Below, piece after piece: positions 1 to 12,266 of a stretch of 64,000 nucleotides of DNA. The stretch comes from Mrakia gelida (taxonomy: Eukaryota; Basidiomycota; Tremellomycetes; Cystofilobasidiales; Mrakiaceae): positions 1,550,001 through 1,614,000 of the forward strand of contig BRON01000008.1 in NCBI GenBank assembly GCA_024345305.1. Direction: 5' to 3'. A program made the position numbers and the translations under genes. The notes below the pieces were generated by a model. That model saw only the letters and a program-made list of their open reading frames with translations. It was not told the origin of the DNA and ran no database searches. The first letter of the stretch is position 1; each line of letters opens with the position of its first letter.

Positions 1-1442
1 ATGCTCGCTGCTTCTTTCTCGTCTTTGGATCGACAGGTCTTTCCACCGAATCATCTCCCAGTTCATGATCCAGGGAGGTGACTTCACTCGAGGTGACGGA
101 ACCGGAGGAAAGAGTATCTGGGGGGATAAGGTACGTTCGAGCGAAGCGAGGAAGGGAGGGAGGGAGGGATGAAGAGAGGAACGAGCTCGGACGGAGGGGA
201 GGGCTGAACGATCTAGGCAAGCTGACCTTTCTCTGTTTCTCGTCCTCTTGCTTTGCGTGTGGTTGTAGTTCCCCGATGAGAACTTCAAGCTCAAGCACAC
301 TGGTCTCGGAACACTTTCGTGAGTTATTTCGGTGATTTGTCTGTCTTTGGCCGTGAGAGAAAGGAAGGGAAGGGCGACCATCTCGTCTTGAGCTCGCCTT
401 CGTCCCTTCCGTCTTTCCTTCGCCTCGTTTCACCTGCCTCTCGTCTCTTCAGCGACTGACGACTCAGTTTCTGATTTGCTCTACAGCATGGCCAACGCCG
501 GAAAGGACACCAACGGATCCCAGTTCTTCATCTGCACCATTGTCACCGTTCGTCCAATCTCCCTCTCCTTTCCTTCCTCCATCTCTCTTTCGTTCCTTCC
601 TCCCTCGCCTCGGCCCCATTGCTTACCTTCGGCTCTACCTTTCCCCCTTCTTCGGCGTCTGCAGTCCTGGCTCGATGGCAAGCACGTCGTCTTTGGAACC
701 ACCCTCGAGGGACTCGAGATCCTCAAGGTCATCGAGAACGTCCAGAAGGGACGAGGAGACAAGCCCGTTGAGCCTGTTACCATCGCTGACTCTGGAGAGG
801 TTAGTACCATACCCTACCCGACTCTTCCCTTCCCTTGTGTTGAGCGAGCTTGCGAGAGCTCGCCGTCCGTTGGGGTCGGTCCGAGGATCAATACGCGTTC
901 ACTGACTGACCTTTCGCTTTCGCTTTCCTCCTCCTCTCTCTACCCTCCCTCCTCCTTCGCTCGCCTCGTGTATCGTGATATGTACCAGCTCCCCGTCGAG
1001 CCCTCCACCGACGACGAAGGAAAAGAGGTACCCTTCAGGGTCGAGCTCTAAATCCACCAGCGCTCGAAACCCAACTTCGTTGTTCCTCTCTTCCCCTCCC
1101 ATCCTCCCATCTTTCTTTCCATCTTTCATCTAGCTTCCTTCCTTTCTTCGTACGTCCCCCAACTTACTCCCTTCCCCTCTTCCCCCCTTCCTCTTCCCTC
1201 TCCCTTTTTCGTCGAACGCAATGGCAATCGCTCACGCTCAGGACGACCCCTCCCTCCCCATCCCCCCTCCTCTCGACACCCCTTCTTCAGACTCGGACTC
1301 GGACTCGTCGTCGTCTCCTCTGTTCTGGTACATCGTCGGAGGAGGAGTGGTGTTGGCTGTCGGGGCTGGATGGTACTTTGGGGGAGGAGGGGATAAGGTT
1401 GTGAAGGCTTCGACGGAGAAGAGGGATTATAGGAAGCTCTGA
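1..1442 (+). CDS. Cyclophilin-type peptidyl-prolyl isomerase with C-terminal membrane anchor, 5' end missing
   Basis: A peptidyl-prolyl cis-trans isomerase of the cyclophilin family, which catalyses proline isomerisation during folding. Visible exons are 37-130, 269-318, 487-547, 665-799, 989-1027 and 1242-1442, with phases that join. They carry the cyclophilin core: [16 protein letters not shown] (active-site FMIQGGD), [26 protein letters not shown] and the [10 protein letters not shown] block. The exons before position 37 lie outside the window. After the catalytic fold comes an acidic Ser/Asp linker, then a hydrophobic segment ([19 protein letters not shown]) and a short basic tail ending RDYRKL, which reads as one membrane span. 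The last intron (1028-1241) is phase 0 on both sides. If it were not removed, the protein would stop at 1051 without the anchor. Location in the secretory pathway is inferred; no signal peptide can be seen because the start is missing. Confidence 0.85.
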
Positions 1443-1668
1443 GGAGGGAGAGGAGATGGAGATTGATGAGGTTGGTTTTTGCTAGCTTTTCTCTTTGGGG
1501 AAGGAAAGACGAGAGAAAGAGCTCGGCGCGATTGCGAAGAAAAGGTTCCCTTTCCCTTTCACTAATAACGAAACCAAAGCGAAAGAGCAGGAGATCGTCG
1601 AGCTCACCGAAACCTCGAACTCCCATCATCGCCTCCCCTCCCCCCTCCCTTCTTTCGGCTCCTCAACC

Positions 1669-3296
1669 ATGCCACCTCTCGTCGACCCCTCGACTCAATC
1701 AACCAAACGTCCCTTCCCCTCCACTTCCGTCTCTCCCTCCAAGAAGAAGAAGCGCAAAGCAGCAGCGATCACGACGGCGTCCTCCGATGAGGAAGAGCTC
1801 ACCTTGAACCCTCCTTCTTCTTCGACAACGGCCTCGAGGACCCCCCTTTCAGCTTCGGAAGCAGGTAACGTGACCAGAGGAGGTAGAGGAGCGCTGGAGA
1901 GGCTTCCTTTGGAGGTGCTGGATCTGTGAGTGCCGAGGGAACAGAGAATGGACTGAAGAAGGGAGGGAGGGATGGCGAGCTCACCTCGTTCCGTTTCGTT
2001 GTTTGCTTTGGATCGATGGCTGGGCTGGGTAGGATCTTCTCGGTTGATTCTGAACTAGAGGTGAGACTCTGCGTATTCCTTCTGTTGCTCGATGCAGTCC
2101 ACGAGAACGAAAGACGTCGAGCTGATTACTGGCTTCGTTCCTTCGCCGACCTCTCGCCAGCTTCGAGATCACCTCTCCCTCGCAGGCTCGTGTGTCTTCT
2201 TTCGGGAGAGCTATAGAGATGGTCAGTCTCGGAGCCAGCTCACCATCCCTCTCTCGAGCTGACTCGACTGTTCCTCGTCGTTGCTGCAGTGGTCTTCCAA
2301 GTCAGCCCTCCCTCCTTTCCCTCTCCCTCTCTCTCCCCCCTTCTCTTCAACTCACCTCTCTCTCACTTCCCACTCAGGTCCTCTTCCAATCCCACCACCC
2401 ATCCCTCATCCACCCTCCCGCTCTCATCTACGTCGGTTCAGACGGGAAGGTCACCAAACGAGATCGGATCGCTGCTGTCAGGTTCGCACCGGAGTTTGGC
2501 CCTCACGCGCGAGGATGGAGGGAAGCGAGGACGATTTTCACGTCTGGCGATGAGAACGCGAGGAGGGAGGCGGAGTGGGAGGAGGTGCAGCGTCTAGAGG
2601 TGGAGATGGGAGGCGAGATGGTGGTTGGGGTTGAGGTTGGGGAGATGAGGCCAGTGAGACCGAGAGGGAGGAGGTGAGTTCGTTCGTTGACTCGATGCAC
2701 TTTGGAGAGCTGACTTGGGTGGTATTCTTCGTCTTCAGCTTACATTCAAAGTGAGCCCGACTTTCCCTTCTTGACTCCAATATCGGAGTGACGCTGACTC
2801 CTCCTCCTTCGTTCGTCCCTCCGACTCGTTCCAGACGCGACTCAACCCTCCTCGACGTCGGATGGCCTTCGCCCTGGAGAGCGAAAGTCGCTGAGCTCGT
2901 CAACATCCCTCTCATAACTAAAGCAGTGAGTTAACCTTCACTTCCACTCAACAATCGCCTCGTCGGAGTAGAAGGAGCCTGACCCGCTTTGCTTCGCGTC
3001 GCCTCTCAGGAAGCGAAGCACGTCTTCGGTCTCTCGGATCGTCAGCTTCGTTCGCTCAGTCGCCATGGGGTGAGCTACTACCTCTTCTCTATCTCCTCCT
3101 CATCTCAAGACCTTTCTGACACCGTCCCTCCCGTCTCTTCGTGGATCAGAATCGAAGACGGTGAGTGTTTCGGTCGACGCGCGTCGTCTTGAAGTCTTCT
3201 CTGACCCTCGCATTTTCTCGCTGTTCGACTCCCAGGTTCATCAAATCCGCTGTATCTGCTCTAGCTCCTGTTCATACAAGATATGGAGACGATTGA
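1669..3296 (+). CDS. F-box-like protein with XPA-like C-terminal segment
   Basis: Start ATG at 1669. The first exon (1669-1925) encodes a low-complexity basic and acidic leader containing SPSKKKKRK, a likely nuclear signal. It ends LERLPLEVLDL, the usual opening of an F-box. A following exon near 2160-2220 continues FEITSPSQARVSS. Later exons read PPALIYVGSDGKVTKRDRI and then LITKAEAKHVFGLSDRQL. That last stretch resembles the XPA nucleotide-excision-repair C-terminal domain, whose hallmark is LITKTEAK followed by a leucine-rich helix. The last exon reads FIKSAVSALAPVHTRYGDD and stops at 3294-3296, also in the style of the XPA segment before its WGD motif. The XPA CxxC zinc finger was not found. 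Several exon joins were inferred by eye, so the protein sequence is approximate. The function is unproven; F-box proteins usually act as SCF ubiquitin-ligase adaptors. Confidence 0.5.
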
Positions 3297-3551
3297 TGAA
3301 AACTGGACGTTCGTATTCGCTTTCTTCGTGGGCACCGAGGAGATCGAAAGACCTCGAGTTGTTCGATTCTCGCTGCCAGTTCCTCTGTATCTTTCTCAGA
3401 GAATGACCACCAGACGATCAAGCAGCCTCCCATCTACATTTTCGCGCCCAAAAAGTGCTCTGAAAATCTAATCTCCGCAGCGCCGTGACCATCTGGCCGA
3501 CCAAGCCGAGCTCTCGCTTCGCTCCCTTCCCTCCCAAACGTCCACCGCACC

Positions 3552-4511
3552 ATGCCCTCCCTCCCTCCCTCCAAATCCAAAGCAGACTCGCTCTGCACCC
3601 CAGCCAGTATCCCCTCCACTCTCGAGCTCCCCGACGAGGAGTACATCAGTCTCCAAGGAGCGTGCGGAGGGTGTGCACAGAAGAGGAAAGTCCTGCCCAG
3701 GAGCATCGAGCTCGAGGGAGGGATCTTCTCGACGGTTTGCTGTTCGTCCTTCTCCTTTCTTACCCCCTTTTTGGATGCAGGGCTGACCAGTATACATGTC
3801 TGCGTTCGGACACAGTGTTCAAAGTCAAACGAGGTCAGGGAGACAAGGTCGTACGTTCCTCTCTTTCGCTCGACTCCCTCCCCTTCCCGAGCTCACACCA
3901 CCATCTGACCACCTTCTCCTTCGCTCTTCCCTCAGATCGAGCAGTTCAAGAAAATCCACAAAGAGACGGATGAGGTGCGATTATCCTCCCCTCTACCTCT
4001 ACCACGTCCTTCCGAGCTGACTTCTTACTCTCTTTCCGTTTCTTGATCAGCTCGAGTTATCAGGTCAGCACTCGCTCCACCTCTCTCTCGCCGGCCGTTT
4101 CGAGTCCTCATCCTCCTACCTTCCTTTCTCTTCTCTGACTCTTCTTCCTTCGTTCGGACTTCGGACCAGTCTACTCCCATCGAGTCATGCGAGGAATGGA
4201 TACCGAATCGGATCAGATTTGCGTGATCATTGAATGTGAGCCCAAACCTCTCACTCTCTTGCTTCGCTCTGCTCCGACTTCGACCTCGAGCTCACCCTTC
4301 TCGTTCGTTCGTCACAACAGACGACAACCCCGAGGCTTTCTACACTCATTTCCAGAATACTGCTTTCCAGGTGCGCCTTCCCCCTTTCTCTCTCTCCTCG
4401 TCTCTGTTTCTTCGCTGTCCTGACTCGTTCGCTCTGCAGGACCTGATCAACTCCCCCGACTTCCTGACGAATCGACCCAAACTCTCGTTCTTCAGGGAGC
4501 TAAATAGCTAG
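3552..4511 (+). CDS. Small spliced protein of unknown function with CxxC motif
   Basis: I do not recognise this gene. Start ATG at 3552. Exon 1 includes ELPDEEYISLQGACGGCAQK with a CxxC pair. The next exon adds YTCLRSDTVFKVKRGQGDK. Two or three further exons read IEQFKKIHKETDE and VYSHRVMRGMDTESDQIC. Two last exons give DDNPEAFYTHFQNTAFQ and end SFFRELNS with TAG at 4509-4511. The 3' exons join cleanly in phase with CAG acceptors. The join after exon 1 is less certain because two acceptors are possible. The product is about 150 residues, acidic and basic mixed, with no membrane span. Upstream the F-box/XPA-like gene ends 255 bp away on the same strand; these could conceivably be one gene, but the stop at 3294 argues against it. 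Confidence 0.5.
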
Positions 4512-4988
4512 TCGCTCAGTCTCAGGGAGCTGCTTCGACGTTTGGGTTATTGTTTGTTGTAACCGAGTTTGAGAATACTCCATGATGTGCTTTTTTTGAC
4601 GAGTCAGAGACGAGGACGCGTCGAGCGTGAAGAGAGCTCGGTCGTCGGTCTTCGGCTGATCCTCATTTCCCCCCCCTCCTTCCCTGCCTTTTGCAGCTTG
4701 GGATACCACAGGCAAGACCTACCTGCTCATCAGCCGGAGAGAAGCGAGTTTGCGAACGACCGAGAAGGAGAAAAGAGAAGGGGGGGTCATCAAGAGAGGT
4801 CGTCAACAAAGGGAACGAAAGGGCGTTACAGTAGAGTAAAAGTAGAACAAAAGAGATAGTGTAGAAAGGAGAGGCGAGACGAGGCAGGGGCATAAAACGA
4901 AAAACGAAAACGAAAGTAGGGGTATCCGAGGGAACAAGAACATAGGGGTGAGAGAGAGAACGAAACGCGCGAACGACCAACGACCCAT
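4512..4988. other. Convergent intergenic spacer
   Basis: The 3' flanks of the unknown gene (+) and MDM34 (-) meet here. The stretch holds A-rich and GA-rich sequence around 4730-4980, with no convincing exon, RNA gene or repeat. Confidence 0.6.
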
Positions 4989-7786
4989 CTACGTCTTCAC
5001 AACAGAAGATTTAAACCTCCCACTAAACCCACCTCCACTCTCCCACCCCTTCGGCGCCGGCACGGTCGAAGGGAACCCGTAACTCGCCTTGGGAGTCAAT
5101 CTCGGACGCGATCTCAGCCCTCCTCCTGCGCCAGACCGCGACGCGACTGACGACGAGCCCACCCCTTGTTGCTGTTGCTGCTGTTGATGGTGAAGACGTT
5201 CGCCAACGACGGAGATAGAGTCGTAGTCCCACTCCGACGGCGGTTGAGGAGGAGAGTTCGAAGGGGTGGGAGGCATCGATTCCGGCGAGACTGAGTTCGA
5301 TTCGTTCGTGGGTACTGCTGTTGTTGCTCCTCCGAGCCGATGGATTCTCTTCCGACGAGCTTTACGAGGACCTCCTCCTGGTGGTGGTGGTAGGAACGAC
5401 GACGAGGAAGAGGAATAAGACCCGTCGCCGGGTCCGATGAGGGAGTTGGACCGGAAGATCTGAGGTTGGGATCGAACGGCGATGTGGGCGTGTTCTCGTG
5501 TGTAGGGTGAGAGGGTTTGGTTGGAGATGGAGAGCATGGAGAGGTGGGAGATGGTTTCGGGTAGGCCTTGACTTGTGGAGGGGGAGCGTTGATGGGGTTG
5601 ATTGGACGAGGAGGAGGGGAAGGAGGAGGGAGGGGTTGAGATGGAGTTGGAGGAGTGGGAGGGGGTTGTGGAGAGGGAATGGGAGAGTGGTGGGGTGTTG
5701 TGCGTTGAAGAGGAGTGGTTGGATGTAGAGGGGTTGAGAGAAGAAGAGAAGTAGTGGGCTTGGTGGTGATGAAGAGGGAATTGGCCTGGAGGGGACGAGT
5801 TGGAGTGCTGAAGCGTTTTGGAAGGGCGTGTCGGAGTGGTGTGAGAGGAAGGGTAGGAGGGAGTGGAAGGTCGTTGCCCGTTGAGAGGGAGGGATGAGTC
5901 GTAGCGAGAGACTCCTGGACGCGTCGAGGAAGACGAGGGAGGGAACGCGAAGGGTTGAGATCCTCCTGGTCCGATAGAACCCGTGTTCCTTCGTCCTGCT
6001 GCCATTCGTGGAGCTGGAGACGGACTCGAAGCTCCTCCTCGTCCCATCTCCCCTCCTGTCGACGAGTTCCTCCAGCTGTCGTTCCTCGTAATCGTAGGAG
6101 CCGTCGAGACGCGAGCGGTTGTTGTCGAGCCCGACGCGGCTGCACTCCCTGAGGAGGGACTCTCCCATCCTCCTCCTCCCCATACCGACGATCCACCCCC
6201 TCCTCCTCCTCCACTGCTCGATTCCGGCGGACGAATGAAGCTCTGAGAGAGGTAGACTCTTGGGCGAGTGACGGTTCCTCCTCCGACGGCAGGGATCGTC
6301 TCGTACTCCCTCCTCGGTGGTGTCGAGTCGATGTCGCCGTTGTGATCGTAGTAGCTCCCTCCAGCAGCTCTTTCTCCTCCGTCTCCTTCCTCGTATCCGA
6401 CCAACTCGTATCCCTCGTCTCCCCCCTGGCCGTCGATGCCCTCTTCGCCGCCATCCGCCGATCCGTCGACGAAGTGACCCAGTCCTCTGTTCCTCTCCCA
6501 CCTCCTTCCCAAACCGAGCCCAGTGACGACGCTGTGGGTTGGGACTCCTTCAGGACGAAGTCCGTAGGTGGGATCGTACTGCTCGAGGTCGGGGAAGGTG
6601 GATGTGGCTGTCGGGGAGGAGGCGAGAGGCGAGAGATGTCGATTGTTCGGGGAGGAAGCTGGTGCGCGACGAGGAGCTGAACGTTGAGGGATGGGTTGGG
6701 AGTGAGGAGGGAAGAGAGGTTCTGGAATGGAATGGGCTGAGGGTGGTGACGAAGGAGGAGAGTAGTTGTTGTTGTCGAAGGAGAAAGAGGAGGAAGGAGG
6801 AGGAGGTGAAAGTCCCGAGGAAGGTCGACCGACGACCGAGTCCAAGTTGGAGGTGAAGGGAACGTTCGACGATCCCGTTGCTGATGCTGCTTCCCCCGTG
6901 AACCACTGCTGAGAGAGGGTGTGGATGATCCCTGGCAGATCCTCCCTGAACATCTCCCTGAGTTGACCTTCAATCTCCCTCTGGATGAACCCTTTGAGGA
7001 CGCCGATCGAGTCGAACGTCGAGCTCACTTCGAGTGACTCGAGCGGATCGTTCTTGAAGACGAGCGTGATCCCCTTCTGTTTCGATACGACGAGGACGAC
7101 GATGGCTCTGAGTTTGAGGTTGGAGAGACGAAGAGCCATGGGGACGAGGAGGGGGCGATGGGCTGCCAGGGGAGTAGTCGTGAGAGGGAAGGGAGACGGG
7201 GAAGGGGAGAGGGGGTTGGCCTAGAAAGGGAGAAGGGAACGGAAGGAACGACGGAAAGAGGTCAGCAACGGAACGGACGATATGTGTGGACAAGGAGGTG
7301 CATGCTAAAGCTGAGGAGAGGATGTGTATATATCTATAGAGGGAGAAGGGAGGAAAGAGAAGGCCGAGCTCGGGAAGGGACGTACCTGAACTCTTGCTCC
7401 CACGACCAGATGAGCGTCTCCCGCATATCCTAGACGAAAGATCCCACGAAAACGATCCGGTTGGAGATCACCGATCTCTAGGAGAGTCAGGGTAGGAGGC
7501 TGATGAGAAAAAGACAGGTATACAGTCAGAGACTGGCGCCCGAAGACAGCCGAGAGGAGGAAGAGCAACAGAGCTCGTCCTCCTCCCTTCGCTCGTGTGC
7601 TCCTTCCTTCCTCTTCTCGTGCTGGTAGACACTCACGATGACTCCCATGTCCAACTCTCTGACCTCTATCTTCCCTACGATCAAGGCTGGCGTGTTTCCC
7701 TTGTTGAGAGCTGTCTCTAGGATAGTCTTTGCCTTGTCTAGGAAGGAAGGCGAGAAGGCAGAGTCCCACGAAAAGTTGAACGACAT
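4989..7786 (-). CDS. MDM34: Mdm34, ERMES complex SMP-domain protein
   Basis: Mdm34 is the mitochondrial outer-membrane subunit of ERMES, the ER-mitochondria tether that moves phospholipids. Three exons join in phase: 7786-7637, 7499-7386 and 7220-4989, giving 831 residues. The start [11 protein letters not shown] matches the family N-terminus. Exon 2 reads [18 protein letters not shown] and exon 3 opens ANPL before a Ser/Pro stretch. The core then continues [19 protein letters not shown] and [19 protein letters not shown], all hallmark segments of the synaptotagmin-like mitochondrial lipid-binding (SMP) domain. The remaining roughly 600 residues are Ser-, Pro-, Gly- and His-rich and look disordered, with a Gln run near position 5170. 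The family's variable C-terminal tail is well known, but here it is long. The gene diverges from the YTH reader across a 449-bp gap. Confidence 0.93.
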
Positions 7787-8235
7787 CGTGGCGTCCTTCC
7801 GTCCAAGTACAGAGAGAGAGACCAGACGAGAGGGAAGATGGGAGATGGGAGAGGCGAGAGAGAAAGGAAAGGAAAGGAGCGAGCGAAAGTGGGGCGATCT
7901 GGAAGGGGTGAGAAGCCAAGAACGAGTGGATGGAAGTTGAGGAATCGAAGCAGAGCAAGGGAAGGGAACGAGCTGAACCGAACAGGCGACGACGCGTCCT
8001 TCCCTTTCGGCTTCGTTCAAATTTCAATCCAGAAAATTGAAACCAACTCAGATCTCGTTCTCGATCTCGTCCGGCTCTCAACTTGATTCCGAGAGTTGGC
8101 ATATGTGTCTGTGAAAAAAATGGAAGCTCGGCGAGGGGAACTGTCACCTCCCTTCCTCCTCCTGACGTTTCTATCTTCAAACGGCCACTCTCCTCCCTCC
8201 TTCGCCTTCTCTTCTCTCCCCCCTCCCCTCTCGCC
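7787..8235. promoter_or_regulatory. Divergent promoter region between MDM34 and the YTH gene
   Basis: This 449-bp gap separates two start codons facing away from each other, so it must hold both promoters. A GA-rich block lies next to MDM34 (7810-7900) and a CT-rich leader runs straight into the YTH start (8150-8235). No TATA box or other defined element is convincing. Confidence 0.5.
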
Positions 8236-11200
8236 ATGCAGGGATCCTTCGTGAACCTCAACCGAGTACGACAGCAGCAAGCCCAAGCGTTGGCCGCCGC
8301 TGAAGCCGCTCGAGTGGAAGCAGAGGCAGCAGCAACCGCTCGAGCTCAACCAGAGGAGACAGCTCCTTCGACTCCTCCAGCTTCGTCTTCCCTCTCACCT
8401 CCTCGCCCAGCTCCCTCAACAGGTCCTTCCCCACCTCGATCTCCCTTCAGAGCTCCCCAGATCCAGTCCTCCTTACTCGTTCGAAGGCACAACACCGTCG
8501 GAGGGAAACCTCAGCGAACTCGATCTGTCAAGAGAGTCGAAGAGGAGGACGAGGAAGGAGCAACCAACGGAGACATCGATGGAGGAGGAGACAGCTTCGA
8601 TGGAGATTCAGCGAGTGTCACCACAGAAGAGTCAGGAATCCTACCAGGAGCTTCAGGCCTGACGAGGCACGGAAGTCTTCCTACTCGAACAGGTCAGTGA
8701 AGTCTCGGATCTCTTCGACTTCACACCGCTCTCTGCTCCTCACCTCCCTTTCTTCAACCTTCCTTCCCAAGATCCTCCCTTATCTTCAACAGACCAAAAA
8801 ATCTGACCCCGTCTTCTTCTTCCTCTTATCGCTCTCACCTTCTGCTCCAGCTCCCTACCCCATCTCACCCGTTCGAAGTGGTTTCTCCTCAGCGAGTCGA
8901 CCTCGTTTCGGAAGTCATCGCTCTTCAGGTCCAACGACCCCTTACGAATCCATCGCCTCAGTCACTGGAGCAGCCAACGAACTTCACGCTTACGGAGCAG
9001 AAGACGACGAGGAGTGGGAGAGAGCTTTAGCAGAAGGGAGGAGGAACGGAGGAGCAGCGGCTGCTGGAGAGGTGAGCTTTGACCTTTTTCGAGTCCCTTC
9101 CCTTCCCTCCTCCATTTCCCCTCGATCTCGCGACCCTCTACATCCCAATCCCCGATTTCTTCCCTTCTTCGAAACTGATCCTGGTCCTTCGACTTCATCT
9201 ACCAGGACTACTACGACCCCGAACCCGAAATCCTCTCGTCCTCAGCTCCCAAGGGATCTTCTCAACTCCAACATCAACGCTCCCTCCCTCACCAACGATC
9301 TCTCAACTTCATCAACACCTCAGGCTCAGCTTCTGCAGGATCTCGATCTCCTCCTCTCCTCCCTCCTCACCAGTACCACCAGCAACAGCAGCAGCAGCAA
9401 GCAGGATCGTCGTTCTTCCCCTCCTCGTCCAACCCACCCACCTCTCCGTCGTACGAAGACACCTCGTTCAACCACCAACGATCCATCAGCAGCAAGACCT
9501 CGGTCGAGTCGTCGATAGCCTCAGGAGGTCCTACCATCAGACGTCACCAAAGTCTTACTCAGGCTGGAGTTCACACGAGGATCTCGGATCGTCTCAATCG
9601 CTCGCCGTTCACGGATCCGAACTCGCGAAACGGATCGGACGACGATCCTCCTACTTCCCCAGTCAAGAGGAGTCCCTGGAACAGTCCTCAGCAGGACTTG
9701 CTGTCGAGGCAGAGGAGTTGGGATGGAGATCAGTCGCAGGGTGGTGCTGGAGGAGGGGGGTCAGGAGCTGGTGGACCGCTTTCGCCTGTTCCAGGGTCGG
9801 GCTCGAGATGGCGACGAGAGGAGTCAGGATCTTCCGCCGAGGGTGCCATGAGTGCTGAACAACTTCAGAATGCTGTGAGTACGCCGTCCCACCCTTGTCT
9901 GTCTCGCCGAAGGTCCTCGTCGAGTCGACCTCGCTCGCTGTCGAAGACGAACGCGAACGCGAGCTGACGTCCTTCCTCTCTCTTCTCAACCATCCTCCAA
10001 CCTTCTCAGTTCGACGCGATCTCCCTCGGACGATCCATGGCAGCCTCTACCTCTTCCCTTCAACCTCCTCCTCCCCTCCCTCGCAGCGGCGCGACCTCTC
10101 CGGACCCTTACGCCCACTCTCGCTCAGCCTCAGGCTCGAACCCCAACGCTCTCGTCCCACCTCAACCTATCGACCGAGCTCGTCACTCTCGCTCTCCCTC
10201 CCTCAACCCACCTCCACCTCGCTTCGCCTCTCCCTCCCCAGGCCCTCCCTCTTCCACCACTCCCACTCCCAACGACGCTCCTCTCCGTCCCAGCGTAACC
10301 GTCCCCTCCTTCCCTCATCACCACCGCCCTGGACTCTCCAACAACCCCTCTCCTGCTTCCTCAGGCAACGGGAACATCAAACTCTCCCTCATCACCGACG
10401 CGACCGCTCTCGCTCAAGGAGGAGGAGAAAACAATCATCAACCTCGCGTCGGTCCTCAAAGTGCAGCAGCGTACGTTCCTCCCGTTGGACACAGCACTCA
10501 ACCGCCTCCCAGCTCGGGAGGATTCGCTCAGTACGGAGGAGGTGGAGGAGGTGGACTTCAGTTTGGGGGGCCGCTCGTTGGAGGAGGTGTTGGGATGGGA
10601 GGAGGAGCAGGAGGGTACGCGGGAGGAGGAGGATCCAACGGGATCGGCCACCTCTCGAACCACCAACCGAAACAAGCTCCCTTCACAGCGATGGGAACAG
10701 GATGGGAACAGAAACATAACATCCTTGGTTCCAGACCTCAACAACATCAACCTCAACTCCCCTACGGAGCTCAGCAGCAGCAGCAGCAGCAGATGTTCGG
10801 CGCGTACGGAGGAGCTCAACAACAGCAGTTCGGTGGAGGACCTCCGATGCAGCAGTCGTTCGGTCAACAAGCCAACTTCCTCTCCGGTGGTGGGGTGTAC
10901 GGTGGGGGTGGGGTGGAGCAGGTGGGAGCGGGAGGAGGGATGATGGGCGGAGTGGGAGGATTGGCGAGTCCGGTGGATGTACCGAGTTTGGTGCAGCAGA
11001 AGGGGTACAACCCCGCTGTGTTTGATACGAATCCTACGAGGGTGAGTTCGAACGTCGTTTCTTCTGATCTGTGCGGAGGGGGGAGGACGAGGGAGGGAGA
11101 CGAGACGCGAAGATGGTTCGGTTCGCTGACTCGCTCGAGACGCGCCTTTTTCGCTTCGTTTTCGTTCTCAAAGGCTCGATTCTTCGTCATCAAGTCGTAC

Positions 11201-12266
11201 ACTGAGGACGACGTTGCGAAGTCTCTGAAGTGTGAGTACTCGAGCTCGCTCTTTCGAGTCCTTGGAGTTGCGTCTTCGTGCGAAACGAAACCTCGACTGA
11301 TCGTGACTGGTCTTCGACTTTGGTTTCGTCAGTCGAGATTTGGAGTTCGACGACGTTCGGGAACAAGCGTCTCGATAAGGCTTTCAAGGAGTCGGCGGCG
11401 GTGATGGTGAGTCCAAGAGAGGATTTCTGCGACGGGAGGGAGCGGGGAGAGAGGAGTCGACGCGACGAGCGTTCGACTTCGCTTCCCGTCTTCGCGATTT
11501 GACGACTTTCGCTGACTAGTTTTCTTCACTTCTGTTCGTCGTTGCAGCCCATCTACCTCTTCTTCTCGGTCAACTCCTCCGGTCACTTCGCTGGAGTCGC
11601 TCAGAGTTCGTCCGACCGCCTCCTTTTTCGTTCGTCGCGTCGAGTCTCTTCTCGCTGACTCGCCTCGTTCTTCTTCATTCGTAGTGCTCACGGAAGTCGA
11701 CTACAACACCACTTCGACCGTCTGGGCTCAAGACAAGTGGAAAGGAGTCTTCCGTCTTCGATGGGTCTTCGTCAAGGACGTTCCCGTTCGTTCCTTCCTC
11801 CTCGCTCCCCTCTCGTCGTCTCATCGCGTCGCGTCTTCTCGAAACTGACCCCCTTCCTCTCCCTCTTTCTCCTCAGAACCAAGCCCTCCGTCACATCCGC
11901 CTCAACAACACCCAAGAACGCAAACCCGTCACCAACTCGCGAGACACTCAAGAACTCCTCCCCGAAGCGGGATGCGAGATGCTTTCGATCTTCCACGCCT
12001 ACCAATCTCGAACCTCCCTCCTCCAGGACTACGCCTTCTACGACCTCCAATCCATCCAGAAGGATCTCCAAACCCAAGCGGAAACAGCTCGCCAGCAACA
12101 ACAACCTATCGCTCATCTTCCTCCCTTCCCCGCTCAACCGACGTTCGTCCCTCAACCTCTCGGACCCAACTATGCGTCGAGCACGGTTTACGCGGGAGGA
12201 GGAGGAGTGCAGCAGCAGCCTTCGCTTCAGGGAGGAGGAGGGATTGGGCAGCAGGGGAGGTACTGA
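8236..12266 (+). CDS. YTH-domain RNA-binding protein (m6A reader)
   Basis: YTH proteins bind N6-methyladenosine in RNA through an aromatic cage. Nine exons join with matching phases: 8236-8692, 8851-9071, 9206-9874, 10010-11041, 11174-11231, 11333-11406, 11548-11605, 11685-11785 and 11877-12266. They give 1019 residues. The YTH domain lies in the last five exons: [55 protein letters not shown], and [19 protein letters not shown] followed by VFVKDVPN. Cage tryptophans expected for the family sit in IWSS and WAQDKWKG. The first roughly 650 residues are disordered, rich in Ser, Pro, Gly and Gln runs, and include a Q run before GSSFFPSSS and the segment [12 protein letters not shown]. The domain-at-the-C-terminus layout is that of YTHDF-like cytoplasmic readers. 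A role in mRNA decay or translation is inferred from the family. Confidence 0.9.

Noticed and set aside
3297..3551. Extra exon joining the F-box/XPA-like gene to the small gene at 3552
   Set aside because: An open frame (METIDENWTFVFAFFVG) spans part of it, but the last F-box/XPA-like exon ends in TGA at 3294-3296 and no in-frame splice joins the two.
5114..6973. Long alternative minus-strand frame overlapping MDM34
   Set aside because: A 619-residue open frame exists, but it is Ser/Pro/Arg-rich, runs in a shifted frame inside the large MDM34 exon and has no recognisable domain. The true frame carries the SMP domain.
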